Notes under the pieces: model-generated
The model's database searches: none
The model's input: the letters and a program-made list of their open reading frames with translations, nothing else
Told to the model about the DNA's origin: nothing
Program-made: the position numbers and the translations under genes
Source: Streptomyces regalis
GTDB taxonomy: Bacteria > Actinomycetota > Actinomycetes > Streptomycetales > Streptomycetaceae
Direction: 5' to 3'
Assembly (NCBI RefSeq): GCF_001509475.1
Contig: NZ_LLZG01000115.1
Location: forward strand, 1-64,000
DNA length: 64,000 nucleotides
Shown: positions 23,175 through 31,049 of the stretch, in pieces
Layout: each line of letters begins with the position of its first letter
Position numbering within the stretch: the first letter of the stretch is position 1

Positions 23175-23695
23175 GGACCTACTTGGCCCGGCGGCGATGC
23201 CCTGGACCTTCAGCGTGGCGTAGCTGGACGTCCACGCACAGGAACGAGTAGTTGAGGCAGCGCACCCGGGACCAGGCGACGGTCTCGTTCCCCTCTTGTC
23301 CGGCCCGTTGCCGGGGAGAGCGAAACGGGCCTCCTCGCCGCCGTAGCCGTAGGGCGAGTACCAGGCCTCCATGTCGTGGTTTCCGTACGACTGACGCCCT
23401 GGTCGCCGAAGGCCGTGAGAGTGAAGGGCGCCATGGGGGTCCCCCCGCTCGAGCGAAGCCGAGAGTGGGGGAGGGCGGGGGCGGTGGTGAAGGTGCCCAG
23501 GTCCGGCCGGGGTGTACAGGGTGCGCACCTCGGCCTCGATCTTGCGGGAGAGGTCCCACGGGTGCGCGCCGATGCGGATGAACGGCTTCTTCGGCGGCCG
23601 GGGCGGTCCGCTGCGTCGGCACGGCGGCGGCCTGGGCGGTGGCGCCCGGCACGAACGCGCCACCCGCGACGGTGCCGGTACCCCCATGCGAGGAG
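23175..23695 (-). pseudogene. decayed purple acid phosphatase (metallophosphoesterase) gene
   Basis: No intact frame exists, but pieces of a Streptomyces purple acid phosphatase occur in order over three minus-strand frames. There is an export-signal-like VAGGAFVPGATAQAAA, then KPFIRIGAHPWDLSRKIEAE and VRTLYTPAG. LGTFTTAPA and PFTLTAFGDQGVS follow. Next come YGNHDMEAWYSPYGYGGEEA and FALPGNGPDK, and finally VAWSRVRCLNYSFLCVDV with LKVQGIAA. GNHD is the metal-binding motif of the family. The HAGDxxYA block that should lie between GDQGVS and GNHD is missing, as is most of the C-terminal half, so several internal deletions and frameshifts have occurred. A 41-bp repeat element sits inside it. Confidence 0.7.
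23434..23474 (-). repeat. 41-bp dispersed repeat, copy A
   Basis: The minus strand reads CCTCCCCCACTCTCGGCTTC followed by GCTCGAGCGGGGGGACCCCCA. It is identical except for one base to 50818-50858. The ends carry TCCCCC and GGGGGGA inverted arms around a CTCGAG-type centre, so it can fold. This copy interrupts the phosphatase pseudogene. Confidence 0.75.
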
Positions 23696-23780
23696 CTCTT
23701 CCAAAGTCCCCTGACGCACTCATGCCCGAAATCGGGCAGGATTCTTGCGAACCAGTCTCCGATAACCCAGGATCTACCGA

Positions 23781-24038
23781 GTGCACGACGACCTTGTTGA
23801 TCACCTGACCCGCACCACACCCCTCAACCGGGGCGAGGCGCTGCGGGTGATCCAGGATGTGCTCGCCTACTTCGACGAGACGACCGAGGAGTACGTCCGT
23901 CGCCGCCACCGCGAGCTGCAGGCCCAGGGCCTGGTGAACGCGACGATCTTCGAACAGATCGAGGCGGACCTGAAATACCGGGCAGTGGCCCCGGCGGAGC
24001 TCACGCTCCGCCAGCTGCGCCGGATCGTCTACGGCTAG
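23781..24038 (+). CDS. small conserved protein upstream of glmS
   Basis: An 85-residue, mostly helical, charged protein without membrane segment or cysteine. The sequence (for example TPLNRGEALRVIQDVLAYFDETTEEYVRRRHRELQ) suggests a small four-helix or winged-helix-like domain, but I do not recognise a named family. The GTG start has no good Shine-Dalgarno sequence. It ends 10 bases before the glmS ATG on the same strand, so the two are almost certainly co-transcribed; a role linked to amino-sugar synthesis is only suggested by position. Confidence 0.65.
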   Translation: MHDDLVDHLTRTTPLNRGEALRVIQDVLAYFDETTEEYVRRRHRELQAQGLVNATIFEQIEADLKYRAVAPAELTLRQLRRIVYG

Positions 24039-24048
24039 GGATATATAT

Positions 24049-25866
24049 ATGTGCGGAATCGTCGGATACATCGGGAAGCGTGACGTGGCTCCCCTGCTCC
24101 TGGAGGGCCTGCAGCGCCTGGAGTACCGCGGCTACGACTCGGCGGGCATCGTCGTCACGTCCCCGAAGGCGGCGGGCCTGAAGACGGTCAAGGCCAAGGG
24201 CCGGGTCCGTGACCTGGAGGCCAAGGTCCCGGCGCGCTTCAAGGGCACGACCGGCATCGCCCACACCCGCTGGGCCACCCACGGCGCCCCGTCCGACGTG
24301 AACGCCCACCCGCACCTGGACGCCGAGGGCAAGGTCGCCGTCGTCCACAACGGCATCATCGACAACGCCTCCGACCTGCGCCGCAAGCTGGAGGCGGACG
24401 GCGTCGAGTTCCTCTCCGAGACCGACACCGAGGTCCTCGTCCACCTCATCGCCCGTTCGCAGGCGGAGAAGCTGGAGGACAAGGTCCGCGAGACGCTGCG
24501 CCTCATCGAGGGCACGTACGGCATCGCGGTGATGCACGCCGACTTCAACGACCGCATCGTCGTCGCCCGCAACGGCTCCCCGGTCGTCCTCGGCATCGGC
24601 GAGAAGGAGATGTTCGTAGCCTCGGACATCGCGGCCCTGGTCGCCCACACGCGCCAGATAGTGACGCTGGACGACGGCGAGATGGCCACCCTCAAGGCCG
24701 ACGACTTCCGCACCTACACGACGGAGGGCACCCGCACCACGGCGGAGCCCACCACCGTCGAGTGGGAGGCCGCCTCCTACGACAAGGGCGGCCACGACAC
24801 CTACATGCACAAGGAGATCCACGAGCAGGCCGACGCCGTGGACCGCGTCCTGCGCGGCCGCATCGACGACCGCTTCTCCACCGTGCACCTCGGCGGCCTC
24901 AACCTGGACGCCCGCGAGGCCCGCCAGATCCGCCGCGTGAAGATCCTCGGCTGCGGCACCTCGTACCACGCGGGCATGATCGGCGCCCAGATGATCGAGG
25001 AGCTGGCCCGCATCCCCGCGGACGCCGAGCCGGCCTCCGAGTTCCGCTACCGCAACGCGGTCGTGGACCCCGACACCCTCTACATCGCCGTCTCCCAGTC
25101 CGGTGAGACGTACGACGTCCTCGCGGCCGTCCAGGAGCTGAAGCGCAAGGGCGCAAGGGTCCTGGGCATCGTCAACGTCGTCGGCTCGGCGATCGCCCGA
25201 GAGGCCGACGGCGGCATCTACGTCCACGCGGGCCCCGAGGTCTGCGTGGTCTCCACGAAGTGCTTCACCAACACCACGGTCGCCTTCGCCCTCCTCGCCC
25301 TGCACCTCGGCCGCACCCGCGACCTCTCGGTCCGCGACGGCAAGCGGATCATCGAGGGCCTGCGCAAGCTGCCCGCCCAGATCGCCGAGATCATGGAGCA
25401 GGAGGCGGAGATCGAGAAGCTGGCCCAGAGTTACGCCGACGCCCGCTCGATGCTCTTCATCGGCCGCGTCCGCGGCTACCCCGTGGCCCGTGAGGCCTCC
25501 CTGAAGCTCAAGGAGGTCTCCTACATCCACGCCGAGGCCTACCCCGCCTCCGAGCTCAAGCACGGCCCCCTGGCCCTGATCGAGCCCGCCCTCCCGACGG
25601 TCGCGATCGTCCCCGACGACGACCTCCTGGAGAAGAACCGCGCCGCCATGGAGGAGATCAAGGCCCGCAGCGGCAAGATCCTCGCGGTAGCCCACCAACC
25701 CCAGGAAAAGGCCGACCAGACGATCCTGGTCCCGAAGAACGAGGACGAGTTGGACCCCATCCTCATGGGCATCCCCCTCCAACTCCTCGCCTGCCACACG
25801 GCCTTGGCCCTGGGCAGGGACATCGACAAGCCGAGGAACCTCGCCAAGTCGGTAACGGTCGAGTAG
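24049..25866 (+). CDS. glmS: glutamine-fructose-6-phosphate aminotransferase (isomerizing)
   Basis: A 605-residue enzyme. The N-terminal class II glutaminase starts CGIVGYIGKRD with nucleophile Cys2, then HTRWATHGAPSDVNAHPH. The C-terminal half has two SIS domains (KILGCGTSYHAGMIGAQMIEEL; LFIGRVRGYPVAREASLKLKEVSYIHAEAY) and ends in LAKSVTVE. It makes glucosamine-6-phosphate from fructose-6-phosphate and glutamine for peptidoglycan. AGGG stands 8 bases before the ATG, separated by an unusual ATATATAT run. Streptomyces often carries a second glmS, and this copy sits in the position of glmS2. No glmS ribozyme is visible upstream. Confidence 0.95.
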   Translation: MCGIVGYIGKRDVAPLLLEGLQRLEYRGYDSAGIVVTSPKAAGLKTVKAKGRVRDLEAKVPARFKGTTGIAHTRWATHGAPSDVNAHPHLDAEGKVAVVHNGIIDNASDLRRKLEADGVEFLSETDTEVLVHLIARSQAEKLEDKVRETLRLIEGTYGIAVMHADFNDRIVVARNGSPVVLGIGEKEMFVASDIAALVAHTRQIVTLDDGEMATLKADDFRTYTTEGTRTTAEPTTVEWEAASYDKGGHDTYMHKEIHEQADAVDRVLRGRIDDRFSTVHLGGLNLDAREARQIRRVKILGCGTSYHAGMIGAQMIEELARIPADAEPASEFRYRNAVVDPDTLYIAVSQSGETYDVLAAVQELKRKGARVLGIVNVVGSAIAREADGGIYVHAGPEVCVVSTKCFTNTTVAFALLALHLGRTRDLSVRDGKRIIEGLRKLPAQIAEIMEQEAEIEKLAQSYADARSMLFIGRVRGYPVAREASLKLKEVSYIHAEAYPASELKHGPLALIEPALPTVAIVPDDDLLEKNRAAMEEIKARSGKILAVAHQPQEKADQTILVPKNEDELDPILMGIPLQLLACHTALALGRDIDKPRNLAKSVTVE

Positions 25867-25874
25867 TAGGCCTG

Positions 25875-25921
25875 TTTTAGGGGCGCGGGGAACTGCGCGA
25901 CAAGCCCCCACGCACCCGCAG
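25875..25921 (+). repeat. Streptomyces intergenic repeat, GGGGCGCGGGGAACTGCG subtype
   Basis: GGGGCGCGGGGAACTGCGCG, then ACAAGCCCCCACGCACCCGC. It shares the GGGGCGCGGGG head with the two copies flanking the des genes but has a different body. It lies directly after glmS and before the terminator hairpin. Confidence 0.55.
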
Positions 25922-25937
25922 AGGCCAAACAACATGG

Positions 25938-25977
25938 ACGGGCCCCCACGTGATGCCACCAATCACGGGGGGCCCGT
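25938..25977. terminator. bidirectional terminator between glmS and the convergent membrane-protein gene
   Basis: ACGGGCCCCC pairs with GGGGGCCCGT (10 bp), and inside the loop GTGAT pairs with ATCAC. The result is a long two-tier hairpin between two convergent genes. A TTCTC run follows on the + strand. Confidence 0.85.
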
Positions 25978-26018
25978 TCTCATCGCCGGGGAGCCGCCCA
26001 ACCCCCCAGCCGGCGCAG

Positions 26019-26579
26019 CTAACCGGTGGCCGTCACGCCCCGGCCCGCAGCGCGTCGCGGAAGCGCGGTCGGCCAGTGGGCCAGAGCCGCAGTCGCCGCG
26101 TACCAAGCCACCGCACCCGCGGCGACGGCGAACCAGCCCCCGACCTTGGTGAGCCCGTCGTTGTCGGCGAAGTGGGCGATCGCCATGAGCAACAGGGCGA
26201 CAAAGAACAGCCCGTACGCACCCTGCCCGAGTTGGTCCCCACCGGCGAGCGCGAGGGACAGCACCACGAGGGCGAACAGCAACAGGAACAACCCGGCTGC
26301 ATTGGCGGAGCCCTCCGCGGAAACGGCCCAGGTGAACCACAGGGCGCCGAGCGTCACGAACGCGGTCCCGTTCGCGGAGTCGCGGTCGCGCAGGGCCATC
26401 AGCCCGGCGACGAAGAGGGCAATGCCGCCCACGTACTGGGCGATTGATACGGCGTCAGCAGCCGACACGCCGTCGATCACGTCGGTGTACCCCAGCCCGA
26501 AGGCCAACAGGGTGATCCCCAGGGCGAGTCGACCGACCACGGTGGTGATTCCGCTTCCCGCAGAGACGTCATTGTCCAC
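26019..26579 (-). CDS. six-helix membrane protein, GPR1/FUN34/YaaH-like
   Basis: A 186-residue protein with six hydrophobic helices and short loops, for example LALGITLLAFGLGYTDVI, AGLFLLLFALVVLSLALAG and GLFFVALLLMAIAHFA. Length and helix number fit the GPR1/FUN34/YaaH family (acetate/succinate channels), but the hallmark NPAPLGL motif is not present, so substrate use is doubtful. GTG 26579 has AAGGGAG 6 bases upstream. It is followed by a shared terminator with glmS. The assignment is by architecture more than by motif. Confidence 0.6.
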   Translation of the reverse strand: MDNDVSAGSGITTVVGRLALGITLLAFGLGYTDVIDGVSAADAVSIAQYVGGIALFVAGLMALRDRDSANGTAFVTLGALWFTWAVSAEGSANAAGLFLLLFALVVLSLALAGGDQLGQGAYGLFFVALLLMAIAHFADNDGLTKVGGWFAVAAGAVAWYAATAALAHWPTALPRRAAGRGVTATG

Positions 26580-26740
26580 GGCGGGCTCCCTTCATGCATG
26601 TGCAGTTGTGCGGTGAGCGTTATATGCCCTTCACAAGGGCACAAACACCTCTACGCGCGAGTAAATTCACACACCGCAAAAAGGAGACGAGAGGGAGAGC
26701 GGCGTCCCGAACGGCTCATCTCACCTGGGACAACGGCGAG

Positions 26741-27268
26741 TTACGGAATGACAACGACGGGACGCTTGGCCCGCTTGGCGAGCCGCCCCGCGACGGACCC
26801 GAAGATCCGCCCGACGATGCCGTGCGTGGAGCCCACCACGATCGCGTCCGCTTCGTACTCCCGCCCGACCTCTTCGAGCTCGTGGCAGATGTCACCGCCG
26901 CGCTCGACGAGGATCCAGGGCACCTCGGCGAGATAGTCGGCGCAGGCGAGTTCGAGGCCGAGCACCTCGGTGCGGTGGTCCGGTACGTCGACGAAGACCG
27001 GCGGCTCGCAGCCGGCCCACACCGTGGTGGGCAGCCGGTTGGCGACGTGGACGATGATCAGGCCCGACCCGGAGCGATGGGCCATGCCGACGGCGTACGC
27101 AAGGGCGCGCTCACTGGAGGTGGAGCCGTCGAAGCCGACGACGACGCCGTGCTTGAAGGCGGGATCGCAGGACTGGCGTGACTCGTCCGCCGCCAGGGGA
27201 TCGGACGCCGTCGGGTCGGCGACCTGGCGCTTGCGGTCCGCGGGTTCGAAGAATTCGTGACCGGCCAT
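26741..27268 (-). CDS. universal stress protein (UspA family)
   Basis: A 175-residue protein with one Usp domain after a ~40-residue charged leader: VVVGFDGSTSSERALAYAVGMA (nucleotide-binding start), VHVANRLP, and a C-terminal VGSTHGIVGRIFGSVAGRLAKRAKRPVVVIP that resembles the ATP-binding GxxG...G(S/T) loop. Usp proteins bind ATP and respond to stress, often dormancy or low oxygen. The ATG has only a weak Shine-Dalgarno sequence. An inverted repeat GGGAATGGTCTTCCC lies 88 bases upstream. Confidence 0.85.
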   Translation of the reverse strand: MAGHEFFEPADRKRQVADPTASDPLAADESRQSCDPAFKHGVVVGFDGSTSSERALAYAVGMAHRSGSGLIIVHVANRLPTTVWAGCEPPVFVDVPDHRTEVLGLELACADYLAEVPWILVERGGDICHELEEVGREYEADAIVVGSTHGIVGRIFGSVAGRLAKRAKRPVVVIP

Positions 27269-27628
27269 GGCTGTCTCGGCGTATTGATCCTTTATGGGTG
27301 GGCCCGCGAGCGGAGCTCGTTGACGGATGCAGCGGTGTGCGGCGGAGCTGTGTCCGGGAATGGTCTTCCCAACCCCATACCCCCAAGGGTACGGCTGCAC
27401 GCCTCCTTAACCCAGATCCCCACTCGTGGTCGGTGCGGGTTCCAGGGAGCATGCACGAGGGGACGCCCGTAACGCAATGGTTGCTGCGGTGTACAGGCGG
27501 TTTGCACAGGATTCACTTGCGTCCGCGGCCGGGAACGGCCCCCGCACCAGTGACCGACCGCTCGAACACGCGTTGAACCCCCATGAATCCATGAATCACT
27601 GCCCCAGGCAACCCAGGAGTACGCACCC
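27269..27628. other. divergent intergenic region between the Usp gene and the adpA-upstream small gene
   Basis: A 360-base gap carrying the two divergent promoters. The only distinct element seen is GGGAATGGTCTTCCC (27356-27370), 5-base arms around a 5-base spacer. It is loosely like the DevR/OsdR boxes that control usp genes in actinobacteria. No ORF with coding character or RNA gene is seen. Confidence 0.45.
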
Positions 27629-27928
27629 ATGCCCGGACCCCGCACGCCCTCCGACGACAGCGCCACCGATGTGGTTCGCTGGGCGGCCTTCAGCTGTGTC
27701 CTGGTCCCCGTGGTCCTCCTCTGGTACGGCACTTCCCTCGCCGGTGCCGCCGGCACGGCCCTCGGCCTCGCCGCCGTGACGGCCGTCTGCCGTCTGCTGT
27801 TGCGCCAGTCGGAACGCGGCGCGGCGCGCCTGAAGGACGAGGAGCGCACCCCTCCGGCACCCTCGCGTCGCGGACGCCACCACAGGACCGGAACCGGGGC
27901 CCACAGAGGCGGACGTCACACTGGTTGA
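27629..27928 (+). CDS. small membrane protein upstream of adpA
   Basis: A 99-residue protein with two closely spaced hydrophobic segments (WAAFSCVLVPVVLLWYGTSL and AGAAGTALGLAAVTAVCRLLL) and a basic, His/Arg-rich tail. No known domain is recognised. AGGAG lies 9 bases before the ATG, supporting translation. It is on the same strand as adpA, but a ~395-base regulatory gap separates them. Confidence 0.6.
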   Translation: MPGPRTPSDDSATDVVRWAAFSCVLVPVVLLWYGTSLAGAAGTALGLAAVTAVCRLLLRQSERGAARLKDEERTPPAPSRRGRHHRTGTGAHRGGRHTG

Positions 27929-28323
27929 AATACACCGGTCGGCTGACCGGTTTCCGCGCACGGGAACGCTGCTTTTCAGCCAACTTCTGGCGCGCATGCA
28001 TCCCCCACTCAGGACACCCCCCAACCCCCGTTCCACCTGCACGGAAAGGGCCTCAGGGGCCCTGCGCACCCTACGTGGATTGGCCACTGCGACAAGGCGC
28101 ACTTCCCTGCACGGCCCACGAGTGCAACGCTTCGTGATCGAATGCTTCACGCCAAGTTGCCAAGTCGACAATGTGCCGAGTGCCGAACCGGCCACTGCGG
28201 CGCGACGCGACACAGTAGATTCGATCTTGACTGTCTACGGCGGGGGACTCGTGCAGGACCGAGGGGAAACGTGCAGGAGCGACACAACCGAGGAGCCGCG
28301 ACCACCGAGGGGGGCTTAGCAGT
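27929..28323 (+). promoter_or_regulatory. long 5' regulatory region of adpA
   Basis: No gene is seen in these ~395 bases. The region begins with an 18-base palindrome (separate entry) and contains GGGCC-TCAG-GGGCCC-type hairpin sequence near 28050. adpA genes of Streptomyces are known for complex, autoregulated promoters and long leaders, and this gap is of that kind. Individual AdpA sites were not assigned because the consensus is too loose. Confidence 0.6.
27934..27951. promoter_or_regulatory. palindrome resembling a gamma-butyrolactone-receptor operator (ARE)
   Basis: ACCGGTCGGCTGACCGGT is a perfect inverted repeat of ACCGGTC with a 4-base spacer, preceded by AAATAC and followed by TTCC. 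The ACCGGTC core is like the autoregulatory elements bound by ArpA/ScbR-type receptors. In S. griseus adpA is the direct target of the A-factor receptor, which makes the position meaningful. It lies 373 bases upstream of the adpA ATG. Confidence 0.4.
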
Positions 28324-29550
28324 ATGAGCCACGACTCCACTGCCGCGCCGGATGCCGCGGCCCGGAAACTTTCCGGGCGACGCCGCAAGGAGATCGTCGC
28401 GGTGCTGCTGTTCAGCGGCGGCCCCATCTTCGAGAGTTCCATACCGCTGTCGGTGTTCGGGATCGACCGCCAGGACGCCGGCGTGCCGCGCTACCGCTTG
28501 CTGGTGTGCGGCGGCGAGGAAGGCCCGCTGCGGACCACAGGGGGCCTGGAACTCACCGCGCCACATGGCCTGGAGGCGATCTCACGGGCGGGCACGGTCG
28601 TCGTGCCGGCCTGGCGTTCGATCACGTCTCCACCGCCCGAGGACGCGCTCGACGCACTGCGCCGAGCGCACGAGGAAGGCGCCCGCATCGTCGGGTTGTG
28701 CACCGGCGCCTTCGTCCTCGCCGCGGCGGGCCTGCTGGACGGCCGCCCCGCGACGACACACTGGATGTACGCACCGACGCTGGCCAAGCGCTACCCGTCG
28801 GTGCACGTCGATCCGCGAGAGCTGTTCGTCGACGACGGCGACGTCCTGACATCGGCGGGCACAGCGGCCGGAATCGATCTCTGTCTCCACATCGTGCGGA
28901 CGGACCACGGCAACGAGGCGGCCGGGGCTCTGGCCCGCCGTCTGGTGGTCCCGCCGCGCCGATCCGGCGGTCAGGAGCGCTACCTCGATCGATCTTTACC
29001 GGAGGAGATCGGCGCCGACCCGCTGGCCGAGGTCGTCGCCTGGGCGCTGGAGCACCTCCACGAGCAGTTCGACGTGGAGACGCTGGCGGCCCGCGCGTAC
29101 ATGAGCCGCCGCACCTTCGACCGCCGCTTCCGCTCGCTGACGGGCAGCGCCCCGTTGCAGTGGCTGATCACCCAGCGGGTCCTGCAGGCACAGCGCCTGC
29201 TGGAGACGTCGGACTACTCGGTGGACGAGGTGGCGGGCCGCTGCGGCTTCCGCTCGCCGGTGGCGCTGCGCGGGCATTTCCGCCGCCAGCTCGGCTCGTC
29301 GCCGGCCGCGTACCGGGCGGCGTACCGTGCGCGGCGCCCCCAGGGCGAGAGGCCGACGGACGCGGAGCCCACGACGGGCCCCGCCGTCCAGCAGGGTCCA
29401 CCGCCCACCCCGTACCCGGAGGGCGGCCCGGTCCCCCTCCAGACCCGCCGCACCCCGGCCCCCGTGGGCACGTCCGTGCCCTCGGAGAACGGGCGCGAGC
29501 TGTACGTCGGAGGTCGGGCGAGCCTGCCGGGGCAGCGCAGCGGAGCGTGA
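28324..29550 (+). CDS. adpA: AdpA, AraC-family master regulator of development and secondary metabolism
   Basis: A 408-residue protein. The N-terminal ~190 residues are a DJ-1/PfpI-like dimerisation domain with the elbow GLCTGAFVLA at Cys126. The AraC DNA-binding domain spans about 235-335: FDVETLAARAYMSRRTFDRRF, GSAPLQWLITQRVLQAQRLLE, SVDEVAGRCGFRSPVALRGHFRRQLGSSPAAYR. A Pro-rich tail follows. AdpA activates hundreds of genes for aerial growth, proteases and antibiotics. Codon 225 (28996-28998), in the linker, is TTA, so translation needs the bldA tRNA, the hallmark of adpA; I saw no other in-frame TTA in the genes here. GAGGGGGG precedes the ATG. orn follows, as in other streptomycetes. Confidence 0.97.
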   Translation: MSHDSTAAPDAAARKLSGRRRKEIVAVLLFSGGPIFESSIPLSVFGIDRQDAGVPRYRLLVCGGEEGPLRTTGGLELTAPHGLEAISRAGTVVVPAWRSITSPPPEDALDALRRAHEEGARIVGLCTGAFVLAAAGLLDGRPATTHWMYAPTLAKRYPSVHVDPRELFVDDGDVLTSAGTAAGIDLCLHIVRTDHGNEAAGALARRLVVPPRRSGGQERYLDRSLPEEIGADPLAEVVAWALEHLHEQFDVETLAARAYMSRRTFDRRFRSLTGSAPLQWLITQRVLQAQRLLETSDYSVDEVAGRCGFRSPVALRGHFRRQLGSSPAAYRAAYRARRPQGERPTDAEPTTGPAVQQGPPPTPYPEGGPVPLQTRRTPAPVGTSVPSENGRELYVGGRASLPGQRSGA

Positions 29551-29557
29551 CCTCGTG

Positions 29558-29589
29558 ACGCCGGGCGGGCATCTCAGCCCGTCCGGCGT
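29558..29589 (+). terminator. terminator after adpA (CAGCCCGTCCGGCGTT-type repeat)
   Basis: ACGCCGGGCGGG pairs with CCCGTCCGGCGT over 12 positions (one G-T pair), loop CATCTCAG. The TCAGCCCGTCCGGCGTTCAA arm followed by GGACGAGG is a sequence found at many Streptomyces gene ends; a relative of it occurs near 59900. Confidence 0.7.
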
Positions 29590-29645
29590 TCAAGGACGAG
29601 GAACGCGGGGCCCCCAAAAGCGGACGTCAGCTTTAGGGTGGTCGC

Positions 29646-30248
29646 ATGAACGATCGCATGGTGTGGATCGACTGCGAGATGACCGGCCTCTCGCTGTCCG
29701 ACGACGCGCTCATCGAGGTAGCCGCCCTCGTCACCGACTCCGAGCTGAACGTCCTCGGCGAGGGCGTGGACATCGTCATCCGTCCGCCGGAGGCGGCGCT
29801 GGAGACGATGCCGGAGGTGGTGCGTCAGATGCACACCGCGTCCGGGCTCCTCGACGAACTGGCCGGCGGCACGACGCTGACCGACGCCGAGGAGCAGGTG
29901 CTGGCGTACGTACGCGAGCACGTGAAGGAACCCGGCAAGGCCCCGCTGTGCGGCAACTCCGTCGGCACGGACCGCGGCTTCCTGCTGCGCGACATGCCGA
30001 CGCTGGAGGACTACCTCCACTACCGGATCGTCGACGTCTCGTCGGTCAAGGAGCTGGCCCGCCGCTGGTACCCGCGTGCCTACTTCAACAGCCCCGAGAA
30101 GAACGGCAACCACCGCGCCCTCGCCGACATCCGCGAGTCCATCGCCGAACTCCGCTACTACCGCGAGGCCATCTTCGTCCCCCAGCCCGGCCCGGACTCG
30201 GACACCGCGAAGTCGATCGCGGCGAAGCACGTTCTGCCTGCTCAGTAG
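29646..30248 (+). CDS. orn: oligoribonuclease
   Basis: A 200-residue DEDDh 3'-5' exonuclease of normal Orn length. The motifs are MVWIDCEMTGL (Asp, Glu), GNSVGTDRGFLLRDMP, and NHRALADIRESIAELRYYR (His and Asp). It degrades 2-5 nt RNAs and pGpG to mononucleotides and is needed for normal growth and development in Streptomyces. AGGG lies 7 bases before the ATG. Placement directly after adpA is the conserved Streptomyces order. Confidence 0.96.
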   Translation: MNDRMVWIDCEMTGLSLSDDALIEVAALVTDSELNVLGEGVDIVIRPPEAALETMPEVVRQMHTASGLLDELAGGTTLTDAEEQVLAYVREHVKEPGKAPLCGNSVGTDRGFLLRDMPTLEDYLHYRIVDVSSVKELARRWYPRAYFNSPEKNGNHRALADIRESIAELRYYREAIFVPQPGPDSDTAKSIAAKHVLPAQ

Positions 30249-30363
30249 GCGTATGCGAGGGGTCGCCCGGGGGCGCCGCAAAAGCTGTGCGCGAGCACCC
30301 CTTCGGACCCTGTACACTTTTTCTCGGCCGGTCGGGGACTCCACAAAGTCGATCGCCGGTCAT

Positions 30364-30440
30364 GGTGGGTGTAGCTCAGCTGGTAGAGCACCTGGTTGTG
30401 GTCCAGGATGCCGCGGGTTCGAGTCCCGTCACTCACCCCA
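30364..30440 (+). tRNA. tRNA-His (anticodon GTG)
   Basis: Complete cloverleaf: acceptor GTGGGTG with CACTCAC, D-arm GCTC/GAGC, anticodon stem CCTGG-TTGTGGT-CCAGG giving anticodon GTG, T-arm GCGGG-TTCGAGT-CCCGT, discriminator C and an encoded CCA. The G at 30364 is the G-1 specific to tRNA-His. TACACT about 45 bases upstream may be its -10 box. Confidence 0.97.
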
Positions 30441-30443
30441 GGC

Positions 30444-30487
30444 CTTCAGCCGGTGACTTCATGACGAAGTCACCGGCTGAAGCTTTT
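30444..30487 (+). terminator. strong terminator after tRNA-His
   Basis: CTTCAGCCGGTGACTTC and GAAGTCACCGGCTGAAG form a perfect 17-bp stem with loop ATGAC, followed by CTTTTT. This is a classic intrinsic terminator placed 3 bases after the tRNA. Confidence 0.96.
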
Positions 30488-30533
30488 TCACGAGGTCGTC
30501 GCGCTCTCCCCTCTGGGCCATAGGCTGCGCACG

Positions 30534-31049
30534 ATGTCCGAGCCCCGCGTACCCGCCGAGTCCATCCCCACCGCCCGCCTCGATCTCCTCCCACTGCGCG
30601 TCGAGCACGCCGAGGAGATGGCCGTCGTCCTGGCGGACCCGGCGCTGCACACCTTCATCGGCGGCATGCCCCACTCCCTGGGCGAACTGCGCGCCCGCTA
30701 CGAGCGGCTCGTCGCCGGGTCTCCCGACCCGGGTGTCGCCTGGTGCAACTGGGTACTGCGGCTGCGCGCGGAGTCCTGTCTCGTGGGCACGGTCCAGGCC
30801 ACGGTCACCGAGGACCGGAGCGCCGAGATCGCCTGGGTGGTCGGCACCCCGTGGCAGGGGCGCGGGTTCGCGTCCGAGGCGGCGCGGGGGCTGGTGGCCT
30901 GGCTCCGGCGACGGTCGGTCCGTACGGTCGTCGCCCACATCCATCCCGACCACCCGGCCTCGGCGGCAGTCGCCGCGGCGGCCGGACTCGCCCCGACCAA
31001 GGAGGAGCAGGACGGGGAGAGGCGGTGGCGGCTGGTGCTGCACCCCTGA
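30534..31049 (+). CDS. GNAT-family N-acetyltransferase (RimJ/RimL-like)
   Basis: A 171-residue protein with the GNAT fold: an N-terminal TARLDLLPLRVEHAEEMAVVL, central AEIAWVVGTPWQGRGFASEAARGLVAWL holding the acetyl-CoA pyrophosphate loop (Q/R-G-x-G/A), and AHIHPDHPASAAVAAAAGL. Such enzymes acetylate protein N-termini or small amines; the substrate is unknown. The last 21 bases, including the stop, are tandemly duplicated just downstream. It stands alone between tRNA-His and a convergent kinase-like gene. Confidence 0.82.
   Translation: MSEPRVPAESIPTARLDLLPLRVEHAEEMAVVLADPALHTFIGGMPHSLGELRARYERLVAGSPDPGVAWCNWVLRLRAESCLVGTVQATVTEDRSAEIAWVVGTPWQGRGFASEAARGLVAWLRRRSVRTVVAHIHPDHPASAAVAAAAGLAPTKEEQDGERRWRLVLHP

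Noticed and set aside
23866..24048. glmS ribozyme/riboswitch upstream of glmS
   Set aside because: The region is coding for the small upstream protein and shows none of the ribozyme core; only an AT run precedes the start.
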